A stretch of DNA of 56,839 bases from JBNKHH01 sp050290245 (GCA_050290245.1 JBNKHH010000044.1:1-56839); one strand, 5' to 3'; shown: positions 7,863-16,785, numbered from the stretch's first letter. Notes: generated by a model from the letters alone, not told the origin. A program made the numbers and translations.

Positions 7863-8792
7863 TCATCCCGCCCCGCGTGGTGCCAGGGCTTTGCCCAGAA
7901 CCAGCGGCGTCAGGTACATCGGTATCTGATAGCAGCCGATGAACAACAGCAAGGCGTCCATCGTCTCGGGCGGCAAGGCGACCAGGAACAGCGCTATATT
8001 GCGGTTCCCCGCGATGACACTTGTGCCCGCGCGATCCCGCTCTTCGTCCGCCACCGGCATGAACCGGTGCGCCAGCAACTGCGCCCCGAAATTGACCGCC
8101 ACCGCGAAAACCAGCCAGCCCAGGAACGCCACCGGAGTGCCCAACAACGCAGGCCCCGCCGCGCTCATCAACCCGACCACCAGCACACCCAAAAGGATCG
8201 CCGAAACGCCTTCCAGGCTGATCTCGCCCTCCCGGCTCGGGAAGCGCCACAGCGTCGCGCGCACGAGGAACGCCACCCCGACCGAACCGAAAATCACCGC
8301 CATCAGCTTTAATGCGTTCAACACAGCCCCGCCCAGCGTCGGCACGATGGGCGACAGCGCCAGCACCGGCAGAACAGTCAGCGGAAACAGCGCCGTGCCA
8401 ATCAACAGGATGCGCATGGCAATCGCCGGATCGCGGCCCATCAGGATGGTGAAGTTGGGACTGCCCGTAATCGATGGGGCCGCCAGGACAAGAACCAGCG
8501 CCATGCCCGCTGGCGTCCCCGCCAGCCCCAGTGCCGCCAGCGCCGCCAACGCGACCAGTGGCGCGGCCAGTTGAAAGACCAGCACCGTGCGCACCGTGCG
8601 CCCCAGATCGCCAAGCCCCCCCACCGTGGCACGCGGACCGATCCGCAAGGCGGCAACGAACAAGAGGCAGCCGACCAGTTCCGGCAACCAGGGCCGCAAG
8701 GCAACCGCAACCCCCGGCAGTGTCAGCCCGGCAATCAACCCCGCGACCAGGCACCACCGGCCGTGGCGCGCGGCCAGGTGAAGCGGATTCAC
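7863..8792 (-). CDS. bile acid:sodium symporter (SBF)-like membrane protein
   Basis: A 309-residue, very hydrophobic protein with about nine or ten predicted membrane segments and no signal peptide. Features recalling the SBF/BASS superfamily are the internal repeat-like organisation, the central LAAPSITGSPNFTILMGRDP stretch, and the late GNRNIALFL motif typical of the crossing helices of these symporters. Overall similarity is weak by eye, so this is a fold-level call. Its ATG overlaps the dctM stop by four bases (ATGA), so it is translationally coupled to the TRAP genes. It may import or export a second compound of the pathway, such as a keto acid. Substrate unknown. Confidence 0.65.
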   Translation of the reverse strand: MNPLHLAARHGRWCLVAGLIAGLTLPGVAVALRPWLPELVGCLLFVAALRIGPRATVGGLGDLGRTVRTVLVFQLAAPLVALAALAALGLAGTPAGMALVLVLAAPSITGSPNFTILMGRDPAIAMRILLIGTALFPLTVLPVLALSPIVPTLGGAVLNALKLMAVIFGSVGVAFLVRATLWRFPSREGEISLEGVSAILLGVLVVGLMSAAGPALLGTPVAFLGWLVFAVAVNFGAQLLAHRFMPVADEERDRAGTSVIAGNRNIALFLVALPPETMDALLLFIGCYQIPMYLTPLVLGKALAPRGAG

Positions 8793-10099
8793 CTTGGCCC
8801 TTGCCGGATGTTTTCAGGCAGCCATGTCGCAAGCTCCGGGAAGAAGATCAGCACGAAGACCATCACCACCATGATCAGGAACATCGGGATGGCCGCACGG
8901 GCGATAAAATTCATCTCGTGGTTTGTCATCCCCTGCAACACGAACAGGTTGAACCCGATCGGCGGCGTGATCTGCGCCATCTCGACCACCACGACGATAA
9001 AGATCCCGAACCAGATGATGTCGATCCCCGCCTCGCGGATCATCGGCTCGACGACGGCCATGGTCAGAACGACCGAGGAAATCCCGTCCAGGAAACAGCC
9101 CAGCACGATGTAAAAGACCAACAGCGCCATCAGCAGTTGGAACCGCGACAATTCCAGCGAGGCGATCAGGTCAGCCAGCCCCCGCGGCAGGCCGGTAAAG
9201 CCCATCGACAGCGACAGGAACGCCGCACCACCCAGGATCAGCGCAATCATCGCGCTGGTGCGCACCGCTCCCATAAGGCTTTCGGAGAATGTGCCCCAGG
9301 TCAGCGAGCCCTGCGTCGCCGCCAACACCAGAGCCCCGATCACGCCGAAGGCCGCCGCCTCGGTCGCCGTCGCGTATCCCAGATACATCGAACCGATGAC
9401 GACAAGGATCAGGCAGATTACCGGCATCAGGAAGCGCGAGTTATAAATCCGCTGGCCAAAGGTCATCTTAGGTTCGGGCTTTGGGTTGAAATCCTTCGCG
9501 ACGAAACTGGAAATCGCCACATAGGCCATGAACATCGCCGCCAGGAACAGGCCGGGAAAGACACCGGCCATGAACAGCTTGGTGATGGATTCGTTGATTG
9601 TGACGCCGTAGACGATCAGGGTCAGCGACGGCGGGATCATGAGTCCAAGCGTGGCCGCCCCCGCCAGCGTGCCGATCACCATGTGCTCGGGATAGTCGCG
9701 CTTCCTCAGCTCCGGGATCGACATCTTGCCGACCGTCGTGAGCGTCGCCGCGCTTGAGCCGGAAACCGCGGCAAAGACCGTGCAGCCGACAATATTGGTG
9801 TGGATCAACCCGCCCGGCAGGCGCGCCATCCAGGGGCTCAGCCCCTTGAACATGTCCTCGGATAATCGCGTTCGATACAGGATCTCGCCCATCCAGATGA
9901 ACAGGGGCAAGGCGGTCAGCGTCCAGGACGACGAGGCGCCCCATATCCGCGTGATCATCGCGTCCCCGGGTGGGCGCGACGTGAAAAGCTCCATCCCCAC
10001 GAAGGCCACCCCCATCAGGGCAAGCCCGACCCAGACGCCCGAGCCAAGCAGGAAGAACAGAACGAAAAGGAAAATTGCGATCGGCAGAAGCTGTTCCAT
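8789..10099 (-). CDS. dctM: TRAP transporter large permease subunit, DctM type
   Basis: The 436-residue large membrane subunit of a TRAP transporter, carrying the sodium-coupled transport path in the inner membrane. About 12 hydrophobic segments are visible and typical DctM stretches occur: SGSSAATLTTVGKM (about 111-124), LAGAATLGLMIPPSLTLIVYG (about 144-164), FLDGISSVVLTM and the late MAQITPPIGFNLFVLQG. It starts five bases after the dctQ stop with a G-rich site before the ATG. It acts with DctQ and the periplasmic DctP. The ligand is probably an organic carboxylate or amino-acid-like acid, judging from the neighbouring enzymes; this is inference. Confidence 0.94.
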   Translation of the reverse strand: MEQLLPIAIFLFVLFFLLGSGVWVGLALMGVAFVGMELFTSRPPGDAMITRIWGASSSWTLTALPLFIWMGEILYRTRLSEDMFKGLSPWMARLPGGLIHTNIVGCTVFAAVSGSSAATLTTVGKMSIPELRKRDYPEHMVIGTLAGAATLGLMIPPSLTLIVYGVTINESITKLFMAGVFPGLFLAAMFMAYVAISSFVAKDFNPKPEPKMTFGQRIYNSRFLMPVICLILVVIGSMYLGYATATEAAAFGVIGALVLAATQGSLTWGTFSESLMGAVRTSAMIALILGGAAFLSLSMGFTGLPRGLADLIASLELSRFQLLMALLVFYIVLGCFLDGISSVVLTMAVVEPMIREAGIDIIWFGIFIVVVVEMAQITPPIGFNLFVLQGMTNHEMNFIARAAIPMFLIMVVMVFVLIFFPELATWLPENIRQGPR

Positions 10100-10104
10100 C
10101 CGCC

Positions 10105-10635
10105 CTACTCCGCGTGGCTTTGATCGACGAGATCGGTCTTGATCCGATGCTCGCCATGAACGACCAGTTGTACCAGGTGATCCCAGAAGGCGATGGCCAG
10201 CAGGATCGAGCCGACCGCCATCGAAATCTGCGGAATCCAGATCGGTGTCTTGTCCAGCCCCTGGCTGATCTCGTTCCAGCGCCAGGATACATGCGTGCCC
10301 TTGACCGCGTACCAGGCCATATAGGTGGCAATGACGGTGCCGATGGCAAAGCAGAATGTCTCACCCCAGCGGCGGTACCGGCCCATGGCCGACAACACCA
10401 GCGACACGCGGATGTGCGCCCCGTGGTTCAATGCATAGGCAAAGGCGAAAAACGACGCGGCCGCCATGCAATAGCCCGCGTAATCCGTCGCGCCGGGAAA
10501 GACATGCCCGGTCCAGCGTGCCAGCATCTGCACGACGATAATGGCCAGGATTGCGACCAGGAAAAACGCGGCGATAACGCCTCCGGTGAGGTAAAGGGCG
10601 TCAAGGGTGCGCCTCAGCGCGCGTAAAGCTGCCAT
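10105..10635 (-). CDS. dctQ: TRAP transporter small permease subunit, DctQ type
   Basis: A 176-residue four-helix membrane protein, the usual size for the DctQ subunit that couples DctP and DctM. Membrane segments are near 14-34, 47-70, 88-112 and 140-160. Typical features are the W-rich start (LARWTGHVFPGATDYAGYCMAAASF) and HIRVSLVLS. I set the start at the ATG at 10635, with GAGGGG upstream, rather than at a 38-codon upstream extension that is Arg/Pro-rich and would overlap the hairpin between dctP and dctQ. Confidence 0.9.
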   Translation of the reverse strand: MAALRALRRTLDALYLTGGVIAAFFLVAILAIIVVQMLARWTGHVFPGATDYAGYCMAAASFFAFAYALNHGAHIRVSLVLSAMGRYRRWGETFCFAIGTVIATYMAWYAVKGTHVSWRWNEISQGLDKTPIWIPQISMAVGSILLAIAFWDHLVQLVVHGEHRIKTDLVDQSHAE

Positions 10636-10660
10636 GGTGATCAATCCCCTCGTTCGTGTC

Positions 10661-10695
10661 CGGGCGGGCCGGGGCATGTTTCCCTGGCCCGCCCG
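10661..10695 (-). terminator. strong intercistronic hairpin between dctP and dctQ
   Basis: CGGGCGGGCC (10661-10670) pairs perfectly with GGCCCGCCCG (10686-10695) around a 15-base loop that can pair further. It starts eight bases after the dctP stop. No U-tract follows, so it is more likely a partial terminator or an mRNA 3'-end stabiliser that keeps dctP expressed above the membrane subunits, as binding proteins often need. Confidence 0.7.
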
Positions 10696-10702
10696 CAGCG
10701 CC

Positions 10703-11677
10703 TTAGTTGGCGGCCTTGTAGGCGTCGACGATGACCTTGCCTGCGTCACCGGCGCCCGCCAGCCACTCGTCGGTCATGGTCGCACCGATCTCCTTCAACT
10801 GGCCCATCAGCGTGTCGCTGGCCGGCTCGACGGTCATGCCGCCCTCGCGCAGGCCGTTCAGCGTGAAGTCGGTATAGTCCTTCGACCGGGCCAGGCCCTC
10901 GGCGGCGGCCGCGCTGGCGCAGTCGTTCATGACCGTCTTGGTGGCGTCGTCCAGCCCGTCCCAGGCCTGCTGGTTCACGAAGACCGCGTTGCGCGGCAAC
11001 CAGGCGTCGACGATGTAGAAGTGGTTCAGGTGCTCCCAGACCTTGCGGTCATAGCCCGTGGACCCCGACGAGATCATCGAATCGGCCACGCCGGTGGCGA
11101 AGGCCTGGGAAATCTCGGCGGCCTCGATCTGCACCGGCAGCATGCCGGTCAACTCGGCCAGCCGTGCGGTGGCTGTCGAGTACGAGCGGAACTTGACGCC
11201 CTTCATGTCTTCGACCGAGTTGACCGGGTTACGGAAATAAAGACCCTGCGGCGGCCAGGGCACGGAATAGAGCAAGTGCAGGTTGTCCTCGGCCAGAGCC
11301 TCGGCGACCTTCGGGCCCGCGATTTCCCAGAGCTTCTCGTGCTCGTCGAAGGACGACACCAGGAAGGGGATCGAATCCACCCCGTAAAGCGGGTTTTCGT
11401 TCTGGTGCGCCGACAAAAGCCGCTCGCCGATATTGGCCTGGCCCGTCTGCACCGCGCGCTTGATCTCGTTGCCCGGGAACAGCGAGCCCGACGGGTGCGT
11501 CACGACTTCCAACGCACCGCCAGTGCCGGCAGTAACACAGGCTGCGAAATTTGCTCCGACTTCTGAGTGGAAGTTGGTCGCAGAATAGGCCATCGGCATA
11601 TCCCAGGTCTCGGCCGAGGCCGCGCCCGCGGCAAGGGCCACTGCGCTTGCGGCCAGTACTGTCTTGAATTTAATCAT
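10703..11677 (-). CDS. dctP: TRAP transporter periplasmic solute-binding protein, DctP type
   Basis: A 324-residue periplasmic binding protein. Residues 1-23 form a clear Sec signal peptide (MIKFKTVLAASAVALAAGAASA, cleavage after ASA). Family features include FHSEVGANFAACV near the start, GQANIGERLLSAHQNENPLYGVDSIPF, GVKFRSYST around residue 170 with the conserved Arg that binds ligand carboxylates in DctP proteins, and GVADSMISSGSTG. It is the third gene of the minus-strand operon, 32 bp after the FAD oxidase. The conserved Arg points to a carboxylate-bearing ligand; identity unknown. Confidence 0.93.
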   Translation of the reverse strand: MIKFKTVLAASAVALAAGAASAETWDMPMAYSATNFHSEVGANFAACVTAGTGGALEVVTHPSGSLFPGNEIKRAVQTGQANIGERLLSAHQNENPLYGVDSIPFLVSSFDEHEKLWEIAGPKVAEALAEDNLHLLYSVPWPPQGLYFRNPVNSVEDMKGVKFRSYSTATARLAELTGMLPVQIEAAEISQAFATGVADSMISSGSTGYDRKVWEHLNHFYIVDAWLPRNAVFVNQQAWDGLDDATKTVMNDCASAAAAEGLARSKDYTDFTLNGLREGGMTVEPASDTLMGQLKEIGATMTDEWLAGAGDAGKVIVDAYKAAN

Positions 11678-11709
11678 GTCTTACTCCCGGTTGGTTTGGT
11701 CTATTATGG

Positions 11710-12963
11710 TCAGGCATGCATGAAGCGTGCCGGTGAATAGGGTGTCAGGTCAATGTTTGGTTGACGCCCCGAAATAAGTTGCGACAGGATCCGCCCGGTT
11801 TTTGGGCCTCCTGTCAGGCCCACGTGGTCATGTCCAAAGGCTGCATAGGCGCCCGGCAAACCCGGAACTGCGCCGATGACAGGCACCGAATCCGCCATCG
11901 AGGGGCGATGGCCCATCCACTCGACCGTCTTCTTCCAGGTGATTCCCGGGATCGCGGCCTTGATATTCTTTTCCAACAGCTTGAACGGCGCACGCGACGG
12001 CGGCGCGTCCAGCCCGCCGAACTCGACGACGCCCGCCAGCCGCAACCGCCCGTCCATCGGCGTGGCCACGAACTTGCCCGAGGCGACCATGACCGGAGAG
12101 CGCGGCATGACCGACGGTTCCCAGAGTTCCAGATGATACCCCCGCTCGCTTTCCATGGGCGCCTTGATGCCCAGCTTGGCCGCCAGCGGCCCCGACCACG
12201 CGCCGAGGGCCACCACGGCAGTGTCACAGGGAATAGTCTCGCCCCCGGCCCTGACGCCGGTCACCGTGCCGCCCTCGCGCACGACATCCTCGACCTCGGC
12301 GCGGACGAACTTCACGCCCGTCCCCTCGGCATGGGCCGCCAGCGCCTTGACGTAGGCGCCCGGATCGGAAATCCGTCCGTGGTTGCCCAGTCGTGCCGCC
12401 AGACCGACGTCCGGCCCGTAGACCGGGTCATAATCGCGCAAGGCCTTGCCTTCGAGAACATCCCACGCGAACCCATGCTCTTTCCTGACTGACCAACCCA
12501 GGGCGTCGCCGTCGTAATGGGCGCGGTCACGGTACAAAAACAGGTAATCCGACGGGATCAGCCAGCGCTCCGCAGCGGTGCCCGCCGACAGGGCCTGATG
12601 GTCGGCATAGCTGTCGCCGATAATATGGGTAAGCGCGGCGGCACGGTGGCGCATGTCCCTTTCATTGGTCGTCTTCAGATACCGGATCAGCCAGGGCATC
12701 AGCTTTGGCAGATATCCCCACTTCAGGAACAAGGGCTGATCGGGGCTGAACAGCATCTTGGGCGCTTTCCAGATCAGACCAGGCACCGTCACAGGAATGA
12801 TCGAGCAACTGGCCAGAACACCGCCGTTGCCGTGGCTTGCCCCTGCCGCTGGCCCTTCGCGGTCGATCAAAATCACATCGTGGCCGTCCCGGCGCAGCCA
12901 GATCGCGGTTGACACGCCCACGATCCCGGCACCGATAATGGCGACTGTCTTCTTGTCACTCAT
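11710..12963 (-). CDS. FAD-dependent amino-acid/amine oxidoreductase (DadA-like)
   Basis: A 417-residue flavoprotein of the D-amino-acid-oxidase/DadA fold. The N-terminal Rossmann motif is VAIIGAGIVGVSTAIWLRRDG (GxGxxG, residues 11-16) followed by the ribose-binding acidic end of strand 2 (ILIDRE). SHGNGG near 44-49 is a typical flavin-contact motif of DadA-like proteins. The C-terminus holds a second FAD-contact region (FGHDHVGLTGGPKTGRIL). Such enzymes oxidise D-amino acids, proline-like amines or N-methylated amino acids, passing electrons to quinone or oxygen. Its stop region overlaps nothing but its start overlaps the upstream enolase-superfamily stop by four bases. Placing next to that enzyme suggests racemisation or epimerisation followed by oxidation. 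Confidence 0.88.
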   Translation of the reverse strand: MSDKKTVAIIGAGIVGVSTAIWLRRDGHDVILIDREGPAAGASHGNGGVLASCSIIPVTVPGLIWKAPKMLFSPDQPLFLKWGYLPKLMPWLIRYLKTTNERDMRHRAAALTHIIGDSYADHQALSAGTAAERWLIPSDYLFLYRDRAHYDGDALGWSVRKEHGFAWDVLEGKALRDYDPVYGPDVGLAARLGNHGRISDPGAYVKALAAHAEGTGVKFVRAEVEDVVREGGTVTGVRAGGETIPCDTAVVALGAWSGPLAAKLGIKAPMESERGYHLELWEPSVMPRSPVMVASGKFVATPMDGRLRLAGVVEFGGLDAPPSRAPFKLLEKNIKAAIPGITWKKTVEWMGHRPSMADSVPVIGAVPGLPGAYAAFGHDHVGLTGGPKTGRILSQLISGRQPNIDLTPYSPARFMHA

Positions 12964-14093
12964 GCGACCCTGGCCCTTCCGCTGCCATAAAACTCAAGCT
13001 TGCCGACGTCCGGCCTGATCCCCAGCCCCGGCCCCTCGGGCACCTGCACCGCGCCGCCCTGGCAGGGAAACGGCGTCTCGAGAATATCCTCGGCCAGGTA
13101 ATACCGCGCCTGGTAGAACTCGCAGCCAAGATCGATCGCGGGCGTCGCGGCGATCATGTGGACCCCCGCCAGATGCGCAAGCCCAGCCTCGAACATATCG
13201 CCGCCATAGGCGCCCAGACCATTTGCCGCCGCCATCCCGGCGACCTCCTGAGCGCGGGCAAGCCCCCCCGCTTTCATGATCTTGACCGACACACCATCGC
13301 AAATCCCCTCGGCGACCGCGCGCTTCATGTCCTCGGGGCCAAAGACGCTTTCGTCAGCGAGCAACGGCACGTCTATGGCCGCTCTGATCTCGGCCATAAC
13401 CCCGTATTCATGGGCGCGCACCGGCTGCTCGATAAAGTCGGGGCGCATACCCGCAACGTCCACCACGCGCGCGATTGCACCCTCGACCTCAAGCCCCTGG
13501 TTGTAATCGACCCGGACCGAGAATTCTGGGAAATCGCGGGCCAGAACCTCGAGCCGCATCGTGTCAAAGGCATGGTCGCGGAACCCGGTCTTCAGCTTGA
13601 CGATCCTGACGCCATCGTCGTGCAGCCGCTCCAAAAGCGCGATGTCTTCGGTGAAATCCGGATTCGCCAACGATACCGACAAGGGAATGCTCGCCCGCGT
13701 CCGCCCGCCCAGAAGGTCCGCAACTGGAAGGCCCCGGATCCGCCCTTCAAGGTCCAACAGTGCACTTTCCAGCGCCGCCTTGGCGTCGGTGCAATGGGCC
13801 ACGGCGCGATCCGCATCGCGCATGATCGCCGCGCGCTCCGACAGCCTTCGACCCAGCACATGCGGCCGGATATAGCGGTCCAGCGCCGCATAGGCCGCCT
13901 CGGGCGATCCGGTGAACACCACCCAGGGTGAGGCCTCGCCCCAGCCGGTCTCACCACCTTCCGCCGTCAGCCGCAGCACGATGACCTCGCAGGTGCCCGC
14001 AACCCGCCCGATCCCGTGGTCGCGCGCCGAGACGACCGGCAAGGCAAGGTGCCACAAGTCATATCCGGTGATGGTTTGGTCTAGCTCGCCCAT
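12960..14093 (-). CDS. enolase-superfamily enzyme, muconate lactonizing / mandelate racemase-like
   Basis: A 377-residue enolase-superfamily member of the MLE subgroup. Catalytic residues are in place: Lys166 and Lys168 (VKLKTG), metal ligands Asp196 (RVDYNQ), Glu222 (IEQPV) and Asp247 (ADES), and Lys271 (VSVKIMKAGG). Two opposing lysines are the pattern for racemases, epimerases, cycloisomerases and some dehydratases on carboxylates. Candidates include N-acyl amino acid racemase, hydroxyproline-betaine 2-epimerase and cis-3-hydroxyproline dehydratase; sequence alone does not decide. It is first in the seven-gene minus-strand operon and divergent from a LysR gene, which likely controls it. 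Confidence 0.9.
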   Translation of the reverse strand: MGELDQTITGYDLWHLALPVVSARDHGIGRVAGTCEVIVLRLTAEGGETGWGEASPWVVFTGSPEAAYAALDRYIRPHVLGRRLSERAAIMRDADRAVAHCTDAKAALESALLDLEGRIRGLPVADLLGGRTRASIPLSVSLANPDFTEDIALLERLHDDGVRIVKLKTGFRDHAFDTMRLEVLARDFPEFSVRVDYNQGLEVEGAIARVVDVAGMRPDFIEQPVRAHEYGVMAEIRAAIDVPLLADESVFGPEDMKRAVAEGICDGVSVKIMKAGGLARAQEVAGMAAANGLGAYGGDMFEAGLAHLAGVHMIAATPAIDLGCEFYQARYYLAEDILETPFPCQGGAVQVPEGPGLGIRPDVGKLEFYGSGRARVA

Positions 14094-14194
14094 GTCCCCC
14101 CGAGCATCGGTCTTTGTTCAGACTGCCCGCACGACACCATCATTTCCAATACTATGTTTTTGCAAGACTATAAGCATTTGTGATACCGTGCGTT
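14094..14194. promoter_or_regulatory. divergent promoter region between enolase-family operon and LysR gene
   Basis: About 100 bp shared by two divergent transcription units, a classical site for LysR-type control. It is more A+T-rich near 14150-14185 (ACTATG at 14150 and again ACTATA near 14166). No perfect LTTR box (T-N11-A palindrome) could be assigned with confidence. Confidence 0.45.
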
Positions 14195-15115
14195 ATGGTC
14201 ACTCCGTTCCGCCAGTTCCAGGCCTTCCACGCAATCATTGAGCGCGGCACCGTCACCGCCGCCGCCGAACACCTCGGCATCTCGCAACCGGGCGTGTCGA
14301 ACCTCCTCGCCCAGCTTGAACGCGACACCAAGCTCAAGCTCTTCGAACGCACCCGCGGCCGACTTGTGCCCACGCCCGAGGCCACCGTCCTTTTCGACGA
14401 AATCGACACCGTCGTGCGTGGCCTGGCCCATGTGAACCAGGCTGTGGTCGACCTTCAGAACCAGAAGGCCGGCCAGCTCCAGGTCGCGACAAACCACGCG
14501 CTCGCCTTCGGCTTCATGCCGCGCGAGATCGCCAGCTTTTCCAAAGGCCGCCCGAACCTGACGGTCGCCTTCCAGTCGCAGTATTCCGGCAAGATCCAGG
14601 AATGGGTCGCCGCCGGCCTGTTCGAGATCGGCATCTGCGAACTCCCCGTCCGCCACGAAGGCCTCGACCAGCACCAACTTACTTACGAGGTTGCCTGCGC
14701 CATCCCCGACTCGGCCCCGGTCGCGCACAGCGACCCGCTCACACCCAGACTTCTCGACGATTATCCCTTCATCATCATGGGCGCCGACCACATGGTCAGC
14801 CGCCGCACGCGCGAGGCTTTCCACTCGGCGGGCGCCAACTTCCGCATCCGCAGCCACACCGACCTCTTCCGCAACGCGCTGAACCTCGTCAAACAGGGCC
14901 TCGGTGCGGCAATGATCGACCCCTTCACGCTTTCGGCAGACGACGGCACCGGCTACAGGACCTGCCGGTTCGAGCCCGCAATCCACCTCGATATCGTCAT
15001 CGTCACCGCCCGCGGCCGCCCGCTCTCGGCCATCGGCCAGCAGTTCCTTGACCAGATCGTTCCCAGCATGGAAAAGATCGCGATCAGGGACCAGCCACAG
15101 GAAAGGGCGCGGTAA
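14195..15115 (+). CDS. LysR-family transcriptional regulator
   Basis: A 306-residue LysR-type regulator. The winged helix-turn-helix occupies residues about 3-62 (FRQFQAFHAIIERGTVTAAAEHLGISQPGVSNLLAQLE). The rest is the two-lobed periplasmic-binding-like effector domain. I chose ATG 14195 because the helix-turn-helix begins there in the usual way; a GTG five codons earlier at 14180 is possible and neither has a strong ribosome binding site. It is divergent from the seven-gene operon and overlaps the racemase-like gene by one base (TAATG), so it likely senses the pathway substrate and controls both units. Confidence 0.9.
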   Translation: MVTPFRQFQAFHAIIERGTVTAAAEHLGISQPGVSNLLAQLERDTKLKLFERTRGRLVPTPEATVLFDEIDTVVRGLAHVNQAVVDLQNQKAGQLQVATNHALAFGFMPREIASFSKGRPNLTVAFQSQYSGKIQEWVAAGLFEIGICELPVRHEGLDQHQLTYEVACAIPDSAPVAHSDPLTPRLLDDYPFIIMGADHMVSRRTREAFHSAGANFRIRSHTDLFRNALNLVKQGLGAAMIDPFTLSADDGTGYRTCRFEPAIHLDIVIVTARGRPLSAIGQQFLDQIVPSMEKIAIRDQPQERAR

Positions 15116-15834
15116 TGAAAGTTCAGGGCGGCAAGGCGATCTATGGTGCGTCCGTCGGCATCTTGATGCTCGAGGCACGCTTTCCCCGCATTGCCGGCGA
15201 CATGGGCAACGCCACCACATGGCCCTTCCCGGTGCATTACAAGATCGTGCGCGGCGCCTCGCCCGACCGGGTCGTCCGCAACAACGCCCAGGGCCTCCTG
15301 CCCGACTTTGTCGAGGCCGCGCGCGAACTTGTCGCCGATGGCGTCGACGGCATCACCACCAACTGCGGGTTCCTGTCGCTGTTCCAGCGCGAAATCGCCG
15401 AAGCCGTCGGCGTGCCCGTGGCGACCTCCTCGCTGATGCAGGTCGGCATGGTCAACGCGCTCCTGCCGCCGGGCAAGCGCGCCGGGATCCTGACCATTTC
15501 CGCCAGCACGCTGACCCCCGACCACCTCGCCAAGGCGAATGTCCCCGCTGACACGCCGATCGGCACAACCGAGGGCGGGCGCGAATTTACCCGTGCCATC
15601 CTCGGCAACGAGTTCGAACTCGACGTCGACGCCGCCCGCGCCGACAATGTCGAGGCCGCCCGGGCCCTTGCCGCCGCCAACCCCGACCTCGGCGCCATCG
15701 TGCTGGAATGCACCAACATGGTGCCCTATGCAGCGGCTATCCACGCCGCCACCGGCCTGCCGGTCTTTTCGATCCAGACCTTCGTCACCTGGTTCCAGGC
15801 CAGCCTGGCACCGCCCAGATTCCCGGCGCCCTAG
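15115..15834 (+). CDS. aspartate/glutamate racemase-like protein
   Basis: A 239-residue protein of the Asp/Glu/hydantoin racemase and maleate isomerase superfamily. The two catalytic cysteines lie in the expected contexts, Cys84 in TTNCGF and Cys199 in LECTNM. These enzymes are cofactor-independent and move protons at the alpha carbon of amino acids or isomerise or decarboxylate dicarboxylates. The start overlaps the LysR stop by one base, so it is coupled to the regulator. It converges with the BKACE gene with only six bases between stops. Together with the enolase-family enzyme and FAD oxidase it suggests stereochemical processing of an amino-acid-like compound. Confidence 0.85.
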   Translation: MKVQGGKAIYGASVGILMLEARFPRIAGDMGNATTWPFPVHYKIVRGASPDRVVRNNAQGLLPDFVEAARELVADGVDGITTNCGFLSLFQREIAEAVGVPVATSSLMQVGMVNALLPPGKRAGILTISASTLTPDHLAKANVPADTPIGTTEGGREFTRAILGNEFELDVDAARADNVEAARALAAANPDLGAIVLECTNMVPYAAAIHAATGLPVFSIQTFVTWFQASLAPPRFPAP

Positions 15835-15840
15835 GACACC

Positions 15841-16785
15841 TCAGAACCCAACCTGGTCGCCGCCCTTCAGGTCTAGGATCGCGCGCGCCTCGTCGGGCGT
15901 GGCCACCGTCAGCCCAAGACCTTCGATGATCTGGCGCACTTTCCTGACCTGGTCGGCGTTCGACTTTGCCAACTCGCCCCGTCCGATCCACAGGCTGTCT
16001 TCCAGCCCGACCCGCACATTGCCGCCCAGGGCCGCCGCCTGCGTCGCGATGCGAAACTGGTTCGCGCCCGCGCCCAGCACCGACCAGCGGAAATCGCCGC
16101 CGAACAGCCGGTCGGCAGTGCGCTTCATGTGCATAACGTCCTCTGGATGTGGACCGATCCCGCCCAACAGACCGAACACCGACTGCACGAAGAACGGCGC
16201 CTTCACCAGGCCGCGATCGGCGAAATGGGCCAGGTTGTACAGGTGCGAGATGTCGTAGCACTCGAACTCGAACCGCGTGCCGTTGCCGTAGCAGGTCTCC
16301 AGAACATACTCGATGTCCTGGAATGAATTGCGAAATACCAGGTCGCGCGAACCCTCAAGGTGCGCCCGCTCCCAGTCGTGCTTGAACTCCTTGAACCGGT
16401 TCAGCATCGGGTACAGCCCGAAGTTCATAGACCCCATATTCAGCGAGGCAACCTCGGGCTGATAGGTTGCGGCCGGGGCGGCGCGTTCGGCGACGCTCAT
16501 ATAGGGGCTGCCGCCAGTCGTGATATTGATCACCGCGTCCGTGCCCTGCTTGATCCGGGGCAGAAACGGCGCGAAGGCCTCGACCGATTGGTCGGGTTGC
16601 CCGGTCTCGGGGTTCCTTGCATGGAGATGCAGGATCGAAGCCCCGGCTTCGGCTGCCGCGATGGCCTCGGCGGTGATCTCGTCCGGCGTCACCGGCAGGT
16701 ACTCTGACATGGACGGCGTGTGGATCGCTCCGGTGACGGCACAGGTTATGATCACCTTGCCCGATTGCGTCGTCCCCTTCGCCAT
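15841..16785 (-). CDS. beta-keto acid cleavage enzyme (BKACE, DUF849 family)
   Basis: A 314-residue member of the family founded by 3-keto-5-aminohexanoate cleavage enzyme (Kce), zinc TIM-barrels that convert a beta-keto acid plus acetyl-CoA into a CoA thioester plus acetoacetate. The zinc motif ILHLHAR with His53 and His55, the opening VIITCAVTGAIHTPSMSEYLP and the GLEDSLWIGRG segment are characteristic. The start at 16785 is directly preceded by AGGGAGG; an upstream 32-codon extension lacks this. Known substrates include 3-keto-5-aminohexanoate, dehydrocarnitine and other keto acids, so the actual one is open. It is separated from the main operon by the LysR-racemase pair but belongs to the same locus by position. 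Confidence 0.9.
   Translation of the reverse strand: MAKGTTQSGKVIITCAVTGAIHTPSMSEYLPVTPDEITAEAIAAAEAGASILHLHARNPETGQPDQSVEAFAPFLPRIKQGTDAVINITTGGSPYMSVAERAAPAATYQPEVASLNMGSMNFGLYPMLNRFKEFKHDWERAHLEGSRDLVFRNSFQDIEYVLETCYGNGTRFEFECYDISHLYNLAHFADRGLVKAPFFVQSVFGLLGGIGPHPEDVMHMKRTADRLFGGDFRWSVLGAGANQFRIATQAAALGGNVRVGLEDSLWIGRGELAKSNADQVRKVRQIIEGLGLTVATPDEARAILDLKGGDQVGF

Noticed and set aside
8474..9757. 427-codon open frame on the plus strand
   Set aside because: Antisense to dctM and the SBF-like gene; Arg/His/Gln-rich without family features.
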